From Lentzea tibetensis (lineage in GTDB: Bacteria > Actinomycetota > Actinomycetes > Mycobacteriales > Pseudonocardiaceae): a stretch of DNA of 64,000 bases. The notes below the pieces were generated by a model, which saw nothing but the letters and a program-made list of their open reading frames with translations, was not told the DNA's origin and did not search any database. Position 1 is the stretch's first letter. The number at the start of each line of letters is the position of its first letter. Positions 20,501 through 50,960 of this stretch are shown piece by piece. Both the position numbers and the translations under genes were made by a program. The DNA lies in contig NZ_VOBR01000001.1 of NCBI RefSeq assembly GCF_007845675.1, positions 434,001 to 498,000 of the forward strand. The letters run 5' to 3'.

Positions 20501-23500
20501 AGACGGTGCTGGCGAACATCTGGACCGAGGTACTCGGTGCCGAGCACGTGGGTGTGGAAGACAACTTCTTCGAGCTCGGCGGCGACTCCATCCTGAGCAT
20601 CCAGGTCGTGTCCCGTGCCCGGCAGGCGGGGCTGAACCTGACGCCCGGCGACCTCTTCGAGCGGCCCACCATCGCCGCGCTGGTCACGCACCTGCCGGAC
20701 AGCGGTCCGGTGACCGCCGCCCAGCAGGACGAGGTCGTCGGCGAGGTGCCGCTGACGCCGATCCAACACTGGTACTTCGCCACGAAGCCCGCGCACCCGG
20801 AGCAGTTCACCCAGTCCGTGCCGGTGCCGTTCGACGACGTCGACGAGGACCGGTTGCGCCGCGCGGTCGCCACTCTGCTGACGCACCACGACGCGTTGCG
20901 GATGCGCTTCGACCGCACCGAGAACGGCTGGCGTCAGTACAACCCGTCGCTGCCGGACGCGGACGGTCCGCTGCTGGAGATCGTCCGCGCCGGAGACGAG
21001 CTGCGTCTGGTCGCCCGTCACCTCGTGGTCGACGGTGTCTCGTGGCGCATCCTGCTGGAGGACCTGGAAACCGCGTACCGCGGGGACGACATCGGGCCGA
21101 AGACCACGTCGTTCCGCGAGTGGGCACACCGGCTGACCCAGCACGCGCGCACGGGCGGGTTCGACGACCAGGTCGAGTACTGGCGTTCGGTGCGCGCTGA
21201 GACCGCACTTCCCGCGGACGGCGACGGCGCGAACACCGTCGCCACGATGGGATCGGTCACCGTCCGGCTCGACGCCGAGACGACGCGGGCGTTGCTGCAT
21301 GACGTGCCGGGCGTGTACCGGACGCAGGTCAACGACGTGCTGCTGACCGCGCTCGGGCGCGTGCTGGCGCACTGGACGGGACACGAGCGCGTACTCGTCG
21401 ACCTCGAGGGGCACGGCCGCGAGGAGTTCCTCGACGGCGTCGACCTGTCCCGCACGGTCGGCTGGTTCACCACGATGTTCCCGGTCACGCTCACCACGTC
21501 GGACGACTGGGGCACCGCCCTCAAGACGGTGAAGGAAGACCTTCGCGCCATCCCCCTGCACGGTCTCGGCTACGGCGCGCTGCGGTACCTGACGGACACC
21601 GACCTCGACCTGGCACCGCGGATCAGCTTCAACTACCTCGGCAGGCTGAGCGGACTCGGCGGAGACGCGAGCCCGGACACCGAACGCGCCCACCTGCTCG
21701 ACGTCGTGGGTGCCGTCCAGGACGGCCGCCTGGAGCTGACGTGGCACCACAGCACCGAGATCCACGCGGAGACGACGATCCGGCGGCTGGCCGACGACAT
21801 GACGCGAGCGTTGCACGAGATCGTCGAGCACTGCGCCCAGCCGGACGCGGGCGGCCGCACGCCGTCGGACTTCCCCTTGGCACGCCTCGACCAAGCGGCG
21901 GTCGACCGGCTCGTCGGCCCCGGTTCCACCGGCGACGACGTCGAGGACGTCTACCCGCTGACGCCCATGCAGGCGGGGATGGTGTTCCACGGCCTGGTCG
22001 ACGGCGGCGGCACGTACTTCAACCAGGTGCGGCTGAGGCTCTGCGGCGTACGTGATCCTGACGCGTTCGGCGTCGCGTGGGAACGGGTCGTGCAGCGGAC
22101 GCCGGTCCTGCGCAGCCGGTTCGTCTGGGAGGGCGTGCCGGAGCCGTTGCAGGTGGTGTGCCGCGACGTCCGGCTGCCGGTCGCCCACCTCGACTGGCGC
22201 GCGACCGGTGAGGACGAGCTGCCGGCGTTGCTGGAACGCGACCGCACCGCGGGCATCGACCTCGGCACGGCGCCGCTGATGCGGGTGACCGTGATCAGGC
22301 TGCCGGACGACGAGATCATGCTGGTGTGGACGTTCCACCACGTGCTGCTGGACGGGTGGAGCGCCGCGCAGGTGTTCGGCGAGGTGTGCGAGCAGTACCA
22401 CGCGATCACCCACGGCGGCCGCCCGGAGCTGGCGGCCCGGCCGCCGTTCCGCGAGTACCTGCGCTGGCTCGCCGCGCAGGACCAGCGGGCGGCCGAGGAG
22501 TACTGGCGCGGCGTGTTGTCCGGCTTCGAGCAACCGACCGCACTGCCGTTCGACCGGCAACCCGTGGAGGCACACCGCACCCGGTCCACCGCGCGGGTCC
22601 GGATCACCTTGTCCCCCAAGGCTTCCGCGCAACTGCGTGACGTCGCCGCGCGCAACGGCCTGACCGTGAACACGGCGGTCCAGGGCGCGTGGGGCCTGCT
22701 GCTGTCCCGGTACAGCGGCGAACGCGACGTCGTCTTCGGCACAACCGTGTCCGGCCGTCCGGCCGATCTGCCCGGCGTCGAGTCCATGGTCGGCATGTTC
22801 ATCAACACCGTGCCGACCAGGGTGCACGTGGACGGTGCGCGGACCGTCGCGTCGTGGCTGCACGACGTGCAGGGCACCCAGTCCGGCTCGCGCCGGTACG
22901 ACTTCGTGTCGTTGGCACAGCTGCAGAACTGGTGCGGAGGCACGCTGTTCGACAGCATCGTGGTGTTCGAGAACTACCCGTTCGACGAAGACGTGCTCGC
23001 GGCACACGGGCTGCACCTGCGGCAGGTGCAGGACCTGGAGCCGACCAACTACCCGCTCAGCGTCGTGGTCTCCCCCGGCGACGCGCTGTCGATCGCGCTG
23101 GACCACGACCCCGATCTGTTCGACACCGCGACGGTCGAGCGGATCGCCGCGCACCTGGAGATGTTGCTGTCCGGCATCGCCGACGACCCGACCCGGCCGG
23201 TGGACGAGCTCGCGCTGCTCACCGACGCCGAGCAGCACCAGGTGCTCGTTGCGTGGAACGACACCGCGCACGACGTGCCCGACGCGACGCTGCCCGCCCT
23301 GTTCGCCGACCAGGTCCGGCGCACGCCCGGCGCGACGGCGGTGACCGGCGCCGAGTCGTTGACCTACCGCGAGCTGGACGAACGCTCCAACCACCTGGCA
23401 CACCTGCTGGTGGCGCTGGGCGTGCGGCCGGACCAGCCGGTGGGACTCCTGCTCGACCGGTCCGCCGACGTCGTCGTGGCGGAGCTGGCGATCGTCAAGG

Positions 23501-26500
23501 CCGGTGGCGCCTACGTGCCGCTGGACGTGCGCGCTCCCGCCGACCGCATGCGCCTGGTGCTCGCGGAAGCCGGCGCGTCGGTGCTGGTGACGGACACACC
23601 CGACCGACTGGTCCACAGTGGACCGACCGTGGTAGTCGGCGCGGAACAGTCAGGTGAGACGCCGCTGGTATCGCTGCACCCGGACAACCTGGCGTACGTC
23701 ATGTACACCTCCGGCTCCACCGGCACACCGAAGGGCGTCGCCGTGCGACACCGGGACGTGGCGGCACTCGCGCACGACCGGTGCTTCCGCGGTGGCGCGC
23801 ACGAGCGGGTGCTGCTGCACTCGCCGCCGGCGTTCGACGCGTCCACCTACGAGCTGTGGGTGCCGCTTCTCGCCGGTGGCACGGTGGTGGTGGCGCCGGA
23901 CGCCGATCTCGACGTGCACTCCCTGCGCGCGGCCATCACGACGCACGACGTCACCAGCCTGTGGCTCACCGCGGGACTGTTCCGGATGATCGCGCAGGAC
24001 GCGCCGAACTGCCTGCGGGGTGTGCGCGAGGTGTGGACCGGCGGCGACGTCGTGCCCGCAGCGGCGGCACGGCGGGTGCTCGAAGCGTGCCCCGGCACGA
24101 CGGTCGTCGACGGCTACGGCCCCACCGAGACCACCACGTTCGCCACGCACCACGTCATCAGCGAGCCGGTGCCCGACGTCATCCCCATCGGACGCCCGCA
24201 GGACAACATGCGGGTCCTCGTGCTCGACGAGCGCCTGCGGCCGGTGCCGCCGGGCATCGCGGGTGAACTGCACATCGCGGGAGCCGGCGTCGCGCGCGGG
24301 TACCTCAACCGGCCCGGCCTCACCGCGCAACGGTTCATCGCCGACCCGTTCGGCGAGCCGGGCTCACGCATGTACGCGACCGGCGACGTCGTGCGCTGGC
24401 AACCGGACGGCGTGGTGGAGTTCGTGGGACGCGCGGACGACCAGGTCAAGATCCGCGGCTTCCGCATCGAGCTCGGTGAGATCGAGACGGTGCTGTGCGC
24501 GCACCCGGCCGTCCGCGAGGCCGTCGTGGTTGCTGACGGTGTCCACAAGCGACTGATCGCCTACGTCGTCACCGACACGGACACGGCCGAGCTGCGTGAC
24601 CACGCCGCGGCGGCGTTGCCCGACTACATGGTGCCGTCGGCGTTCCTGGCGTTGGACGAACTGCCGTTGAGCCGCAACGGGAAGCTGGACCGCCGTGCAC
24701 TGCCCGAGCCGGCCTGGGACAGCGGCGCGGGCTACGTCGCACCGCGCACCGAGACCGAGACGGTGCTGGCGCGGATCTGGACCGAGGTCCTCAGCCTCGA
24801 ACGGGTCGGGGTCGAGGACAACTTCTTCGAGCTGGGCGGCGACTCCATCCTGAGCATCCAGGTGGTGTCGCGCGCGCGGCAGGCCGGTCTCGCCCTCACC
24901 CCGCGGGATCTGTTCCGCCACGGGACGGTGGCCGCACTGGCGGCACACGCGGCCCCCGCCGAGGTGACCCCGTTCGACGAGGGACCGGTCGTCGGTGAGG
25001 TGCCGTTGACACCGATCCAGCGCTGGTACTTCGAGACGAACCCGGCACAGCCGGATCGGTTCGACCAGTCGGTCACGCTCACGCTGGTGCCGGAGGTGGA
25101 TGAGTCCGCGTTGCGCACCGCGCTGGACGCGCTGCTGGCGCACCACGACGCGTTGCGGATGCGGTTCCAGCACACCGACGACGGCTGGGAGCAGTACAAC
25201 GCGCCGGTCGAACCCGCGGACGTGCTGCGGCAACACCGGTTCGACCTGGGCACCGGCCCGCTGCTCAACGCCGTGCGGTGCGGCGACGAGCTCCGTCTGT
25301 CGGTGCACCACCTGGTGGTCGACGGCGTGTCCTGGCGGATCCTGCTGGAGGACCTCGTCACCGCCTACCGGCAGGCCGTCCGCGGCGAACCCGTCGAGCT
25401 GGGCGCCAAGACCACGTCGTTCCGGGAGTGGGCGCACCGGCTCGCCGACCACGTGCGGCGTGGCGGTCTGCGCGGCGAGGTCGGCTACTGGCAGGCGGTC
25501 ACGGGACACGCCGAACTGCCGGTCGACCTACCTGGCACCAACGACCTCGAGTCGACCCGGGACGTGAGCGTGCGGCTCGGACCGGATGAGACCAGGGCAC
25601 TGCTGCAGGACGTGCCGGGCGTCTACCGCACGCGGATCAACGACGCCCTGCTCGCCGCGCTCGGCCGCGCGCTGACCGGCTGGACCGGACACGACCGCGT
25701 GCTCGTCGACCTCGAAGGCCACGGACGCGAGGACCTGCTCGATGGTGTCGACCTATCCCGCACGGTCGGCTGGTTCACCACGATGTTCCCGGTCGTCCTC
25801 GGCACGACCGGCGACTGGGCGACGACGCTGAAGGCCACCAAAGAGCTGCTCCGGGCCGTTCCTCATCACGGTCTCGGCTTCGGCGCGCTCCGGTACCTGA
25901 CCCGCACGCCGCTCCCCCGGACCGCGCAGATCAGCTTCAACTACCTCGGCCGGTTCGACACAGGCGCCGCGGGCACCGACCTGTACCTGTCGGCGAGTCC
26001 GCTGGCGTCCGACATCAGCCCGGAAGCGCACCGCGACCACCTGCTCGACGTGGTGGGGGCCGTCGAGGACGGGTGCCTGCGGTTCACCTGGTCGTACTCC
26101 GGGAACGTGCACCGCGCGGAAACGATCACCGCGCTCGCCGAGGACGTGCTCGGCGCCCTGCGCGAGATCATCCGGCACTGCGCGCTGCCCACGTCGAGCG
26201 GGTGCACGCCGTCGGACTTCCCGCTCGCGCGGCTGGGTCAGGAGCAGGTCGACCGGATCACGGGCGACGGCAGGGACGTCGAGGACATCTACGCGCTCAC
26301 CCCGATGCAGGCCGGGATGGTGTTCCACGGCCTGTCGCAGGGCGACCAGGGCGTGTACTGCGAGCAGGCGACGTTCGTGCTGGGCGGGGTCGACGACCCA
26401 CAGGTGCTCGCGGCCGCGTGGCAGCACGTCGTGGACCGGACGCCGGTGCTGCGCAGCCAGATCGTCTGGGAGGGCGTGCAGGAGCCGGTGCAGCTGGTGC

Positions 26501-29313
26501 GCCGGGTGGTGACCGTGCCGATCCGCCACCTCGACTGGACCACGGCGAACCGTGACGACGAGCTGCGCGCACTGCTCGAAACCGACCTCGCCGAGGGCAT
26601 CGACCTGGGCTGCCCACCTCTGCTGCGGGTGACGCTGGCCCGGTTGCCGGGCGACGAGGTCCAGGTGCTGTGGACGTTCCACCACGTGCTGCTGGACGGC
26701 TGGAGCGTCTTCCAGGTATTGACCGACGTCTTCGCGGCGCACGCCGCGCTACGACGCGGAGCGGAGCCGGAACTGCCGCCCCGCAGGCCGTTCCGCGACT
26801 ACCTCGAGTGGTTGAGCGGACAGGACCGGCGGCGGGCCGAGAACCACTGGCGGGACGTGCTGGCGGGCTTCGAGGTGCCGACGGCCCTGCCGTACGACCG
26901 GATGCCGGCCACGACGCACGCCAGCCGGTCGTCCGAGTGGACGGCGTGTGATCTCGGCGCTGCCGAGTCGGCCCGCCTCTACGAGTTCGCGAAACAGCGC
27001 AGGCTCACGCTGAACGCCGTGGTGCAGGGTGCGTGGGCGCTGCTGCTGTCCCGGTGCAGCGGACAGCGCGACGTCTGCTTCGGCGCCACGGTGTCCGGCC
27101 GTCCGGCCGACCTGCCCGGCGTCGACGACATCACCGGCATCCTCATCAACACGCTGCCGGTGCGCGTCGAGGTCGACGCCGCCGCGAACGTCGTGGACTG
27201 GTTGCGCGAGCTGCAGGACGCGCAGGCCGAGGCACGCCGGTTCGACTTCGTCCCGCTCGCCGGCCTGCAGAGCCGGGCGGGTTTCACCCTGTTCGACAGC
27301 ATCGTCGTGTTCGAGAACTACCCGATCAACGACGAGGCCGCGCAGACGCACGGCCTGCGGTTGCGCGAGCTGCAGGCGCTCGAGACGACGAACTACCCGC
27401 TCAGCGTGGTGGTCAGCCCCGGCGAACGGCTGTCGATCGAGCTCGGCTACGACCCGGACCTGTTCGACTCGGCCACGGCCGAGCGGCTCGCCAATCATCT
27501 CGTGCACCTGCTGCGCATCGTCACCGACGACCCGCGGATCGAGCAGGTCGACCTGCTGACCGAGACCGACCGCACACGACAGCTGGTGGCGTGGAACGAC
27601 ACCGCCGCCGACGTCCGGCAGGCCACCCTGGCCGAGCTGTTCGAGGCACAGGTCGCGCGCACACCAGACATGCCTGCAGTGATCGCCGGGGACACCGAGC
27701 TCAGCTTCACCGAGCTGGACCGGCGGGCGAACCGGTTGGCGCACTGGCTGATCAGCCGCGGCGCGGGGCCGGAACAGATCGTGGCGCTGGTGCTGCCGCG
27801 TTCGGTGGAGATCGTGGTGGCGCAGCTCGCGGTGCTGAAGGCGGGCGCGGCGTACCTGCCGGTCGACCCGGACTACCCGGCGGAGCGCATCGCGTTCATG
27901 CTCGACGACGCCGACCCCGTGCTGGTGCTCACACCGGAACTGCTCGCCGACGCCAATCTGTCCACAGTGGACGTAGCGACCGGTGTCCGGCCACTGCCCG
28001 CGCACCCGGCCTACGTGATCTACACGTCGGGCTCGACCGGCAAGCCGAAGGGTGTCGTCGTGACGCACCACGGCATCGCGAGCTTCTCCTCGGCCGAGAT
28101 CGAGCACTTCCAGGTGGGGCCCGGAGACCGGGTCCTGCAGTTCTCCTCCCCCAGCTTCGACGCATCCGTGCTCGAACTGTGCATGTCGCTTCCCGCCGGG
28201 GCCGCACTGGTGGTTCCGCCGCCGGGTGCCCTGCTCGGCACGCAGTTGGCCGACGTGGTGGAGCGGCACGGGATCACACACGCGTTGATCCCACCGGTCG
28301 CCCTCGCGACCGTGCCCGACACCGAACTGCCCCGCTTCCGCACGCTGGTCGTCGGCGGGGACGCCTGCTCGGCCGAACTGGTCGAACGCTGGGCACCGGG
28401 TCGTCGCATGATCAACGCCTACGGACCGACCGAGTCCACCGTGGTCACCACCTGGAGCGAACCGCTGTCACCGGACGGCACACCACCGATCGGCGGGCCG
28501 ATCCGCAACACCAGGGTGTACGTGGTCGACGCGGACTTCCGGCCCGTGCCCGTCGGTGTGCCCGGTGAGCTGTGCGTGGCGGGTGCCGGGCTCGCTCGCG
28601 GCTACCTGAACCGGCCGGGTCTCACCGCGGAACGCTTCGTGCCCGACCCGTTCGGAGCCCCCGGCGAACGCGTGTACCGGACCGGCGACCTCGTCCGCTG
28701 GACCCCGGACGGCGAGCTGGTGTTCGTCGGCCGGACCGACCACCAGGTCAAGGTCCGCGGGTTCCGGGTGGAGCTCGGCGAGATCGAGACCCTGCTGCGT
28801 CGCTTCGGCGACGCGGTCGTGGTGGCCCGCGACGACCGCCTCGTCGCCTACCTGGTGCCGGCTCAGGGTTCTCCGTCCACTGCGGAGCTGCGGTCGTTCC
28901 TCGAACGGTCGCTGCCGGACTTCATGGTGCCGTCGGCGTTCGTGCTGCTCGACAGGTTCCCGTTGAGCCTCAACGGAAAGCTCGACCGCGCCGCCCTGCC
29001 CGCACCCGAGTTCACCGCTGACGGTCACGTGGCACCGCGCACGGACACCGAGCGCGTGCTCGCCGACATCTGGGCGGAGGCACTCGACGTGCCCCGCGTC
29101 GGCGTGGAGGACAGCTTCGTCGCACTCGGCGGCGACTCGATCCGCAGCCTGCACGTCGCGGCGCGGACGAAGGAGAGGTTCGACGTGTCGCTGACGCCGC
29201 GGGACGTGCTGACCACGCGCACCGTCTCGGCGCTCGCCGACCTCGTCGAGGAGAAGATCCTGCTGGAGCTGGAACGAGTTGCCTTCGGTGACGGCAACAC
29301 ACGGGAACTCTGA
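11567..29313 (+). CDS. Non-ribosomal peptide synthetase, modules 1-5 (A-T, 3x C-A-T-E, C-A-T), with an apparent frameshift in A1
   Basis: The ATG at 11567 opens directly into an adenylation domain (no C domain), so this is the initiating NRPS. Approximate residues: A1 20-500, T1 520-590, C2 605-1040, A2 to 1510, T2, E2 1608-2035, C3, A3 2465-2960, T3, E3 3055-3455, C4, A4 3895-4380, T4, E4 4475-4900, C5, A5 5340-5815, T5 to 5895. All five T domains keep the GGDS serine. C2 is LCL type (QHHIITDG); C3-C5 follow epimerases and are DCL type. Pocket residues read by eye: A1 DALLIGAVVK, A2 DVFSVAIVYK, A3 DAYFWGVTYK (Ile-like), A4 DAYWWGGTFK (Val), A5 DALLVGAVVK (as A1). One base appears missing at about 11963-11975, shifting the frame inside A1. 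The C-terminus ([16 protein letters not shown]) looks like a docking tail. About 5915 residues after correction. Confidence 0.95.
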
Positions 29314-29326
29314 GGAGACAACGACA

Positions 29327-48087
<18,761 letters not shown>

Positions 48088-48091
<4 letters not shown>

Positions 48092-49329
48092 CCCGGCCGT
48101 TGTTCCGCAACCGGGACTACCAGCTGCTGTGGACCGGCCAGGCACTCTCCGAGGTCGGCATCAGCGCCACCACCATCGCCCTGCCGCTGCTGGTGCTCGC
48201 CTTCACCGGGTCACCCGGCCTGTCGGGTCTGGTACTGGGTGTGGACGCGGCCGCACAGCTCGTCGCCGGCCTGCCCGCGGGCGCACTGGTCGACCGGTGG
48301 GACCGCCGGAAGATGATGCTGTGCTGCGAGGCCGTGCAGGCGGTCGCGATCGGCAGCGTCGTGCTCGCCCTGTGGTGGGACGCACCCAGCATCCCACACC
48401 TGATGGCCGTGGCCGTCGCCACCGGTGTCTGCACGGCGCTGTTCGAACCGGCTGAAGAGGCGAGCCTGCCCCGCCTGGTGACCGACCAGCAGTTGCCGAC
48501 AGCACTCGCGCTGAACTCCGCGCGCAGCTCCATCGCCCAGCTCTCCGGCACGGCGCTCGGTGGTTTGCTGTTCGCACTGCGGAACTGGTTCCCGTTCGGG
48601 CTTCAGGCGTTGACCCACGTGGCCTCGTTCGGGCTGTTGCTGTTCATCCGGATACCGGGGCGCCGCGAACAACCCGCGTCGCGATCGAGCTTGCGCACCG
48701 ACATCGCGGAAGGACTGCGCTGGATGTGGCGCCACCGTCTCGTGCGGGTCGTCGCGTTCTGCGCGGTAGGCCTGAACCTGTTCTTCCAGGCGTTCTACAT
48801 CGTGATCATCGCCCTGGCGCAGCAACGCGGCGTGCCATCGGGCGAAATAGGGATCATGGCCGCGATGTTCGGAGCGGGCGGCATCCTGGGCGCCTTGGCC
48901 GCTCCGCGGCTGCACCGCGTGCTCGGGCCGTACCGGTCGATCATCGGGGTGTTCTGGACACTCGCCCTGCTCAGCCCGCTCGCGGTCTTCACGCACAACG
49001 GTTACCTCCTGGGCGCCGTCTTCGCAGCCATGGCCTTCCTCGCGCCGACGGCCAACATCACGATCAACACGTACCAGCTGCTGCTGGCCCCCGATGAGCT
49101 GCGCGGCCGGGTGAGCAGCGTGATGAACGTGGTTCTCGGTGTCGCCGCAGTGGCGGGTCCCGCACTCGGCGGCCTGCTCATGGAACTGCTGCCTGGCGGC
49201 CGGACGATCCTGCTGATCAGCGCCTGCATCGGAGTGCTGACGGTGCTGGCGACCGTCAGCCCGAGCCTGCGGAGCTTTCCGCATCACGAAGAGATCGACG
49301 AACCAGAGAGGATGCACGCAGATGACTGA
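48088..49329 (+). CDS. MFS exporter of the peptide cluster
   Basis: The ATG overlaps the NRPS stop as ATGA (48088-48091), with GGAGGGAGG upstream, so translation is coupled. The 413-residue protein begins [19 protein letters not shown], the usual opening of the enterobactin-exporter-like (EntS/MFS_3) transporters. It has [14 protein letters not shown] as the loop 2-3 motif and about twelve hydrophobic segments, including a late [20 protein letters not shown]. Proteins of this kind export siderophores and peptides. Its position between the NRPS and MbtH genes makes export of, and probably self-resistance to, the NRPS product the likely job. Confidence 0.9.
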
Positions 49330-49522
49330 GGACACCCAGTACCAGGTGCTGCTCAACGACGAGGAGCAGTATTCCCTGTGGCCTGCGGACCGCGAGGTAC
49401 CGGCAGGCTGGCGGACGGACGGATTCACGGGCACCAAGGAGGAATGCTCGGCGCACGTCGACGAGGTGTGGACCGACATGCGCCCGCGCAGCCTTCGCGA
49501 AGCGATGGCCGAGCAGTCCTGA
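49322..49522 (+). CDS. mbtH: MbtH-like protein
   Basis: This 66-residue protein overlaps the end of the exporter gene by 8 bases and has AGAGAGG upstream. It contains the family signature: LNDEEQYSLWPADREVPAGW followed by the C-terminal VDEVWTDMRPRSL. MbtH proteins bind A domains and are needed for folding or activity of many actinobacterial NRPSs. It is the last gene of the operon and a hairpin follows about 35 bases later. The ten A domains here are its likely partners. Confidence 0.96.
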   Translation: MTEDTQYQVLLNDEEQYSLWPADREVPAGWRTDGFTGTKEECSAHVDEVWTDMRPRSLREAMAEQS

Positions 49523-49557
49523 CACCACACGTTCACCAGCCATAGCGATGACGCCGG

Positions 49558-49594
49558 CGGCACTGCGGGACGGAACATGCCTCCCGCAGTGCCG
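49558..49594 (+). terminator. Hairpin terminator at the end of the NRPS operon
   Basis: A perfect 13-bp stem, CGGCACTGCGGGA (49558-49570) with TCCCGCAGTGCCG (49582-49594), and an 11-base loop. It lies 36 bases after the mbtH stop. No T-tract follows, as is common in actinobacteria. Confidence 0.7.
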
Positions 49595-49654
49595 ATGTAC
49601 GCGAGATGCTCAGCCCCACGCTCGCCGACGACGAGTACGCCGTCACGTGCCACC

Positions 49655-49765
49655 CGACGACGGGCGGGTGATCTGCGTGGACGAGTTCGGGCCGCTGAAC
49701 CTGATGCCCCGCAAGGGAAGGCCTGGCGACCCGCTGACCAGGCCGCACCGATTACGTGCCACTCG
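49655..49765 (+). pseudogene. IS630-family transposase fragment
   Basis: The frame reads PPDDGRVICVDEFGPLNLMP RKGRPGDP, matching the region around the first catalytic Asp of IS630-type transposases (VxCxDEFGPLNLxPxxG). A neighbouring frame gives GKAWRPA, the expected continuation, so a frameshift is present. Only about 35 residues remain. Confidence 0.6.
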
Positions 49766-49769
49766 TGCG

Positions 49770-49960
49770 CAAGTTGTGCCGCCACCGGTGCGCGTGTACA
49801 CCGGTCAGCCCAGCGGAGAGTCCGCGGCGCTTGATCATTATTTTGATGCCGTTGGGCCTCAGTGGCCGGCCGCCGCGGTCGGCGAGCCACAGATCGGGCA
49901 GCTCGGCGCCCTTGTGCTTTGCGCGGGCACGGAGGTAGCCCAACTCTGCCGTAGGACGGT
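49770..49960 (-). pseudogene. Tyrosine recombinase C-terminal fragment
   Basis: The minus strand reads YLRARAKHKGAELPDLWLAD then GGRPLRPNGIKIMIKRRG and VHAHRWRHN, the HxxR box of phage integrases (usual form HAHRWRHNFA). It is cut straight after RHN, where the IS630 fragment begins, and has no N-terminal part. Compare the N-terminal remnant at 4408-4710: the two could derive from the same recombinase family and they bracket the NRPS region. Confidence 0.65.
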
Positions 49961-50060
49961 CGGATTGGGGCTTCGACTTGCCAGCCGATCGGTACCGGCC
50001 ACCGCCAGGAACGGGAGAATGTGCGCTCGTGGCACTCACCATCGACCTGGCCACACGGAT

Positions 50061-50693
50061 ATGAGCGACGACGACGCCGACGTGGCGGGTTGTGCTGGGT
50101 GTGGAGGTGCTGTGGCGGGTGGTGCGGAGCAGGTCAATCGGGTGGAGAGTGCGGTGGTGCGGGAGAGCGGCGCGCCTTCGGGACGTGCTCCCTGCTGGTG
50201 GGTGATCGCGACGAGTACGGCCGCTCGGGGCAGTGTGCTGTGGCTGGTGATCGCGGCGGGGTTGGCCGTGCGGGCCGGGGTCAGCCGGCGTGCGGCGGTG
50301 CGGGGTGTGACCGCGGTGGCGGTGGCGTCGGTGGCCAGTCATCTGCTGGGCTGGTTGCTGCCGTATAGGCCGCGGCCTCGTGCGGGGCATCTGCCGGCCC
50401 GCCAGGCGTTGCCCGAGCGGCCGGACTCGTCGTCGTTTCCGTCGGCGCATGCCACGTCGGCCGCCGCGTTCACCACGGCACTGGGGTTGGAGAAGCCGGT
50501 GCTGGGAGTCGTGGTGGCACCGGTGGCCGTGGTGGTGGCGTACTCGCGGGTGCGTACCAGGGTGCACTGGCCCACCGATGTGCTCGCTGGAGTCGTGCTG
50601 GGCGGCATCGTCGCCACGCTGACGAGACGGCTGCCGCTGGTGTTCAGCTCTGGGTCTGGTCGACGATCTCGGCTGCGGCGGCGTTGGTTTTGA
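50061..50693 (+). CDS. PAP2-superfamily membrane phosphatase
   Basis: ATG 50061 gives 210 residues with the three phosphatase motifs. Motif 1 is in LLPYRPRPRAG, motif 2 is SSFPSAHATSAAAF (PSAH for PSGH) and motif 3 is SRVRTRVHWPTDVLAG. Three to four hydrophobic helices surround them. The family dephosphorylates lipid phosphates such as undecaprenyl-PP or phosphatidic acid at the membrane. The first 40 residues are Gly/Ala/Glu-rich and may be cytoplasmic. The RBS is weak. The 3' end overlaps the convergent DUF1508 gene by 50 bases. Confidence 0.82.
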   Translation: MSDDDADVAGCAGCGGAVAGGAEQVNRVESAVVRESGAPSGRAPCWWVIATSTAARGSVLWLVIAAGLAVRAGVSRRAAVRGVTAVAVASVASHLLGWLLPYRPRPRAGHLPARQALPERPDSSSFPSAHATSAAAFTTALGLEKPVLGVVVAPVAVVVAYSRVRTRVHWPTDVLAGVVLGGIVATLTRRLPLVFSSGSGRRSRLRRRWF

Positions 50694-50829
50694 TCGAGTC
50701 GATGCCCTTGAGCGCACTGGACTTGGATTCGTAGGCTTCGCCGACAGCGATGACCTCGCCGTTGCCGGCCTTGAGCCGGAACCGGAACTTGCCGTGTCCG
50801 TCGGTGTAGATCTCGAACTTCGCTGCCAT
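50644..50829 (-). CDS. YegP-type DUF1508 small protein
   Basis: ATG 50829 with GAGAGGAA upstream yields 61 residues: a single DUF1508 repeat with AKFEIYTDGHGKFRFRLKAG NGEVIAVGEAYESKSSALKG then IDSIKTNA. Escherichia coli YegP has two such repeats; actinobacterial forms usually have one. The function is unknown, with a stress association suggested by the company it keeps. Confidence 0.88.
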   Translation of the reverse strand: MAAKFEIYTDGHGKFRFRLKAGNGEVIAVGEAYESKSSALKGIDSIKTNAAAAEIVDQTQS

Positions 50830-50960
50830 GTTGGTTCCTCTCACCGAGTAGGGCGGTGCCGCACGACTGGACCGTGCGGTCATTGCTGCGGGGGTGCGGT
50901 GCTGGCGGTGTGCTCGCGGTTTGGCCGGTGCGGCCTTCCTGGGTCTGGCTGGGCGTGCTC

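Noticed and set aside
19558-23616. 1352-codon minus-strand frame inside the first NRPS (and similar frames at 17434-19557, 36233-41713, 41738-45052)
   Set aside because: Antisense shadows of NRPS modules: repetitive V/R/Q/H-rich composition that mirrors the repeated A-T-C-E order.
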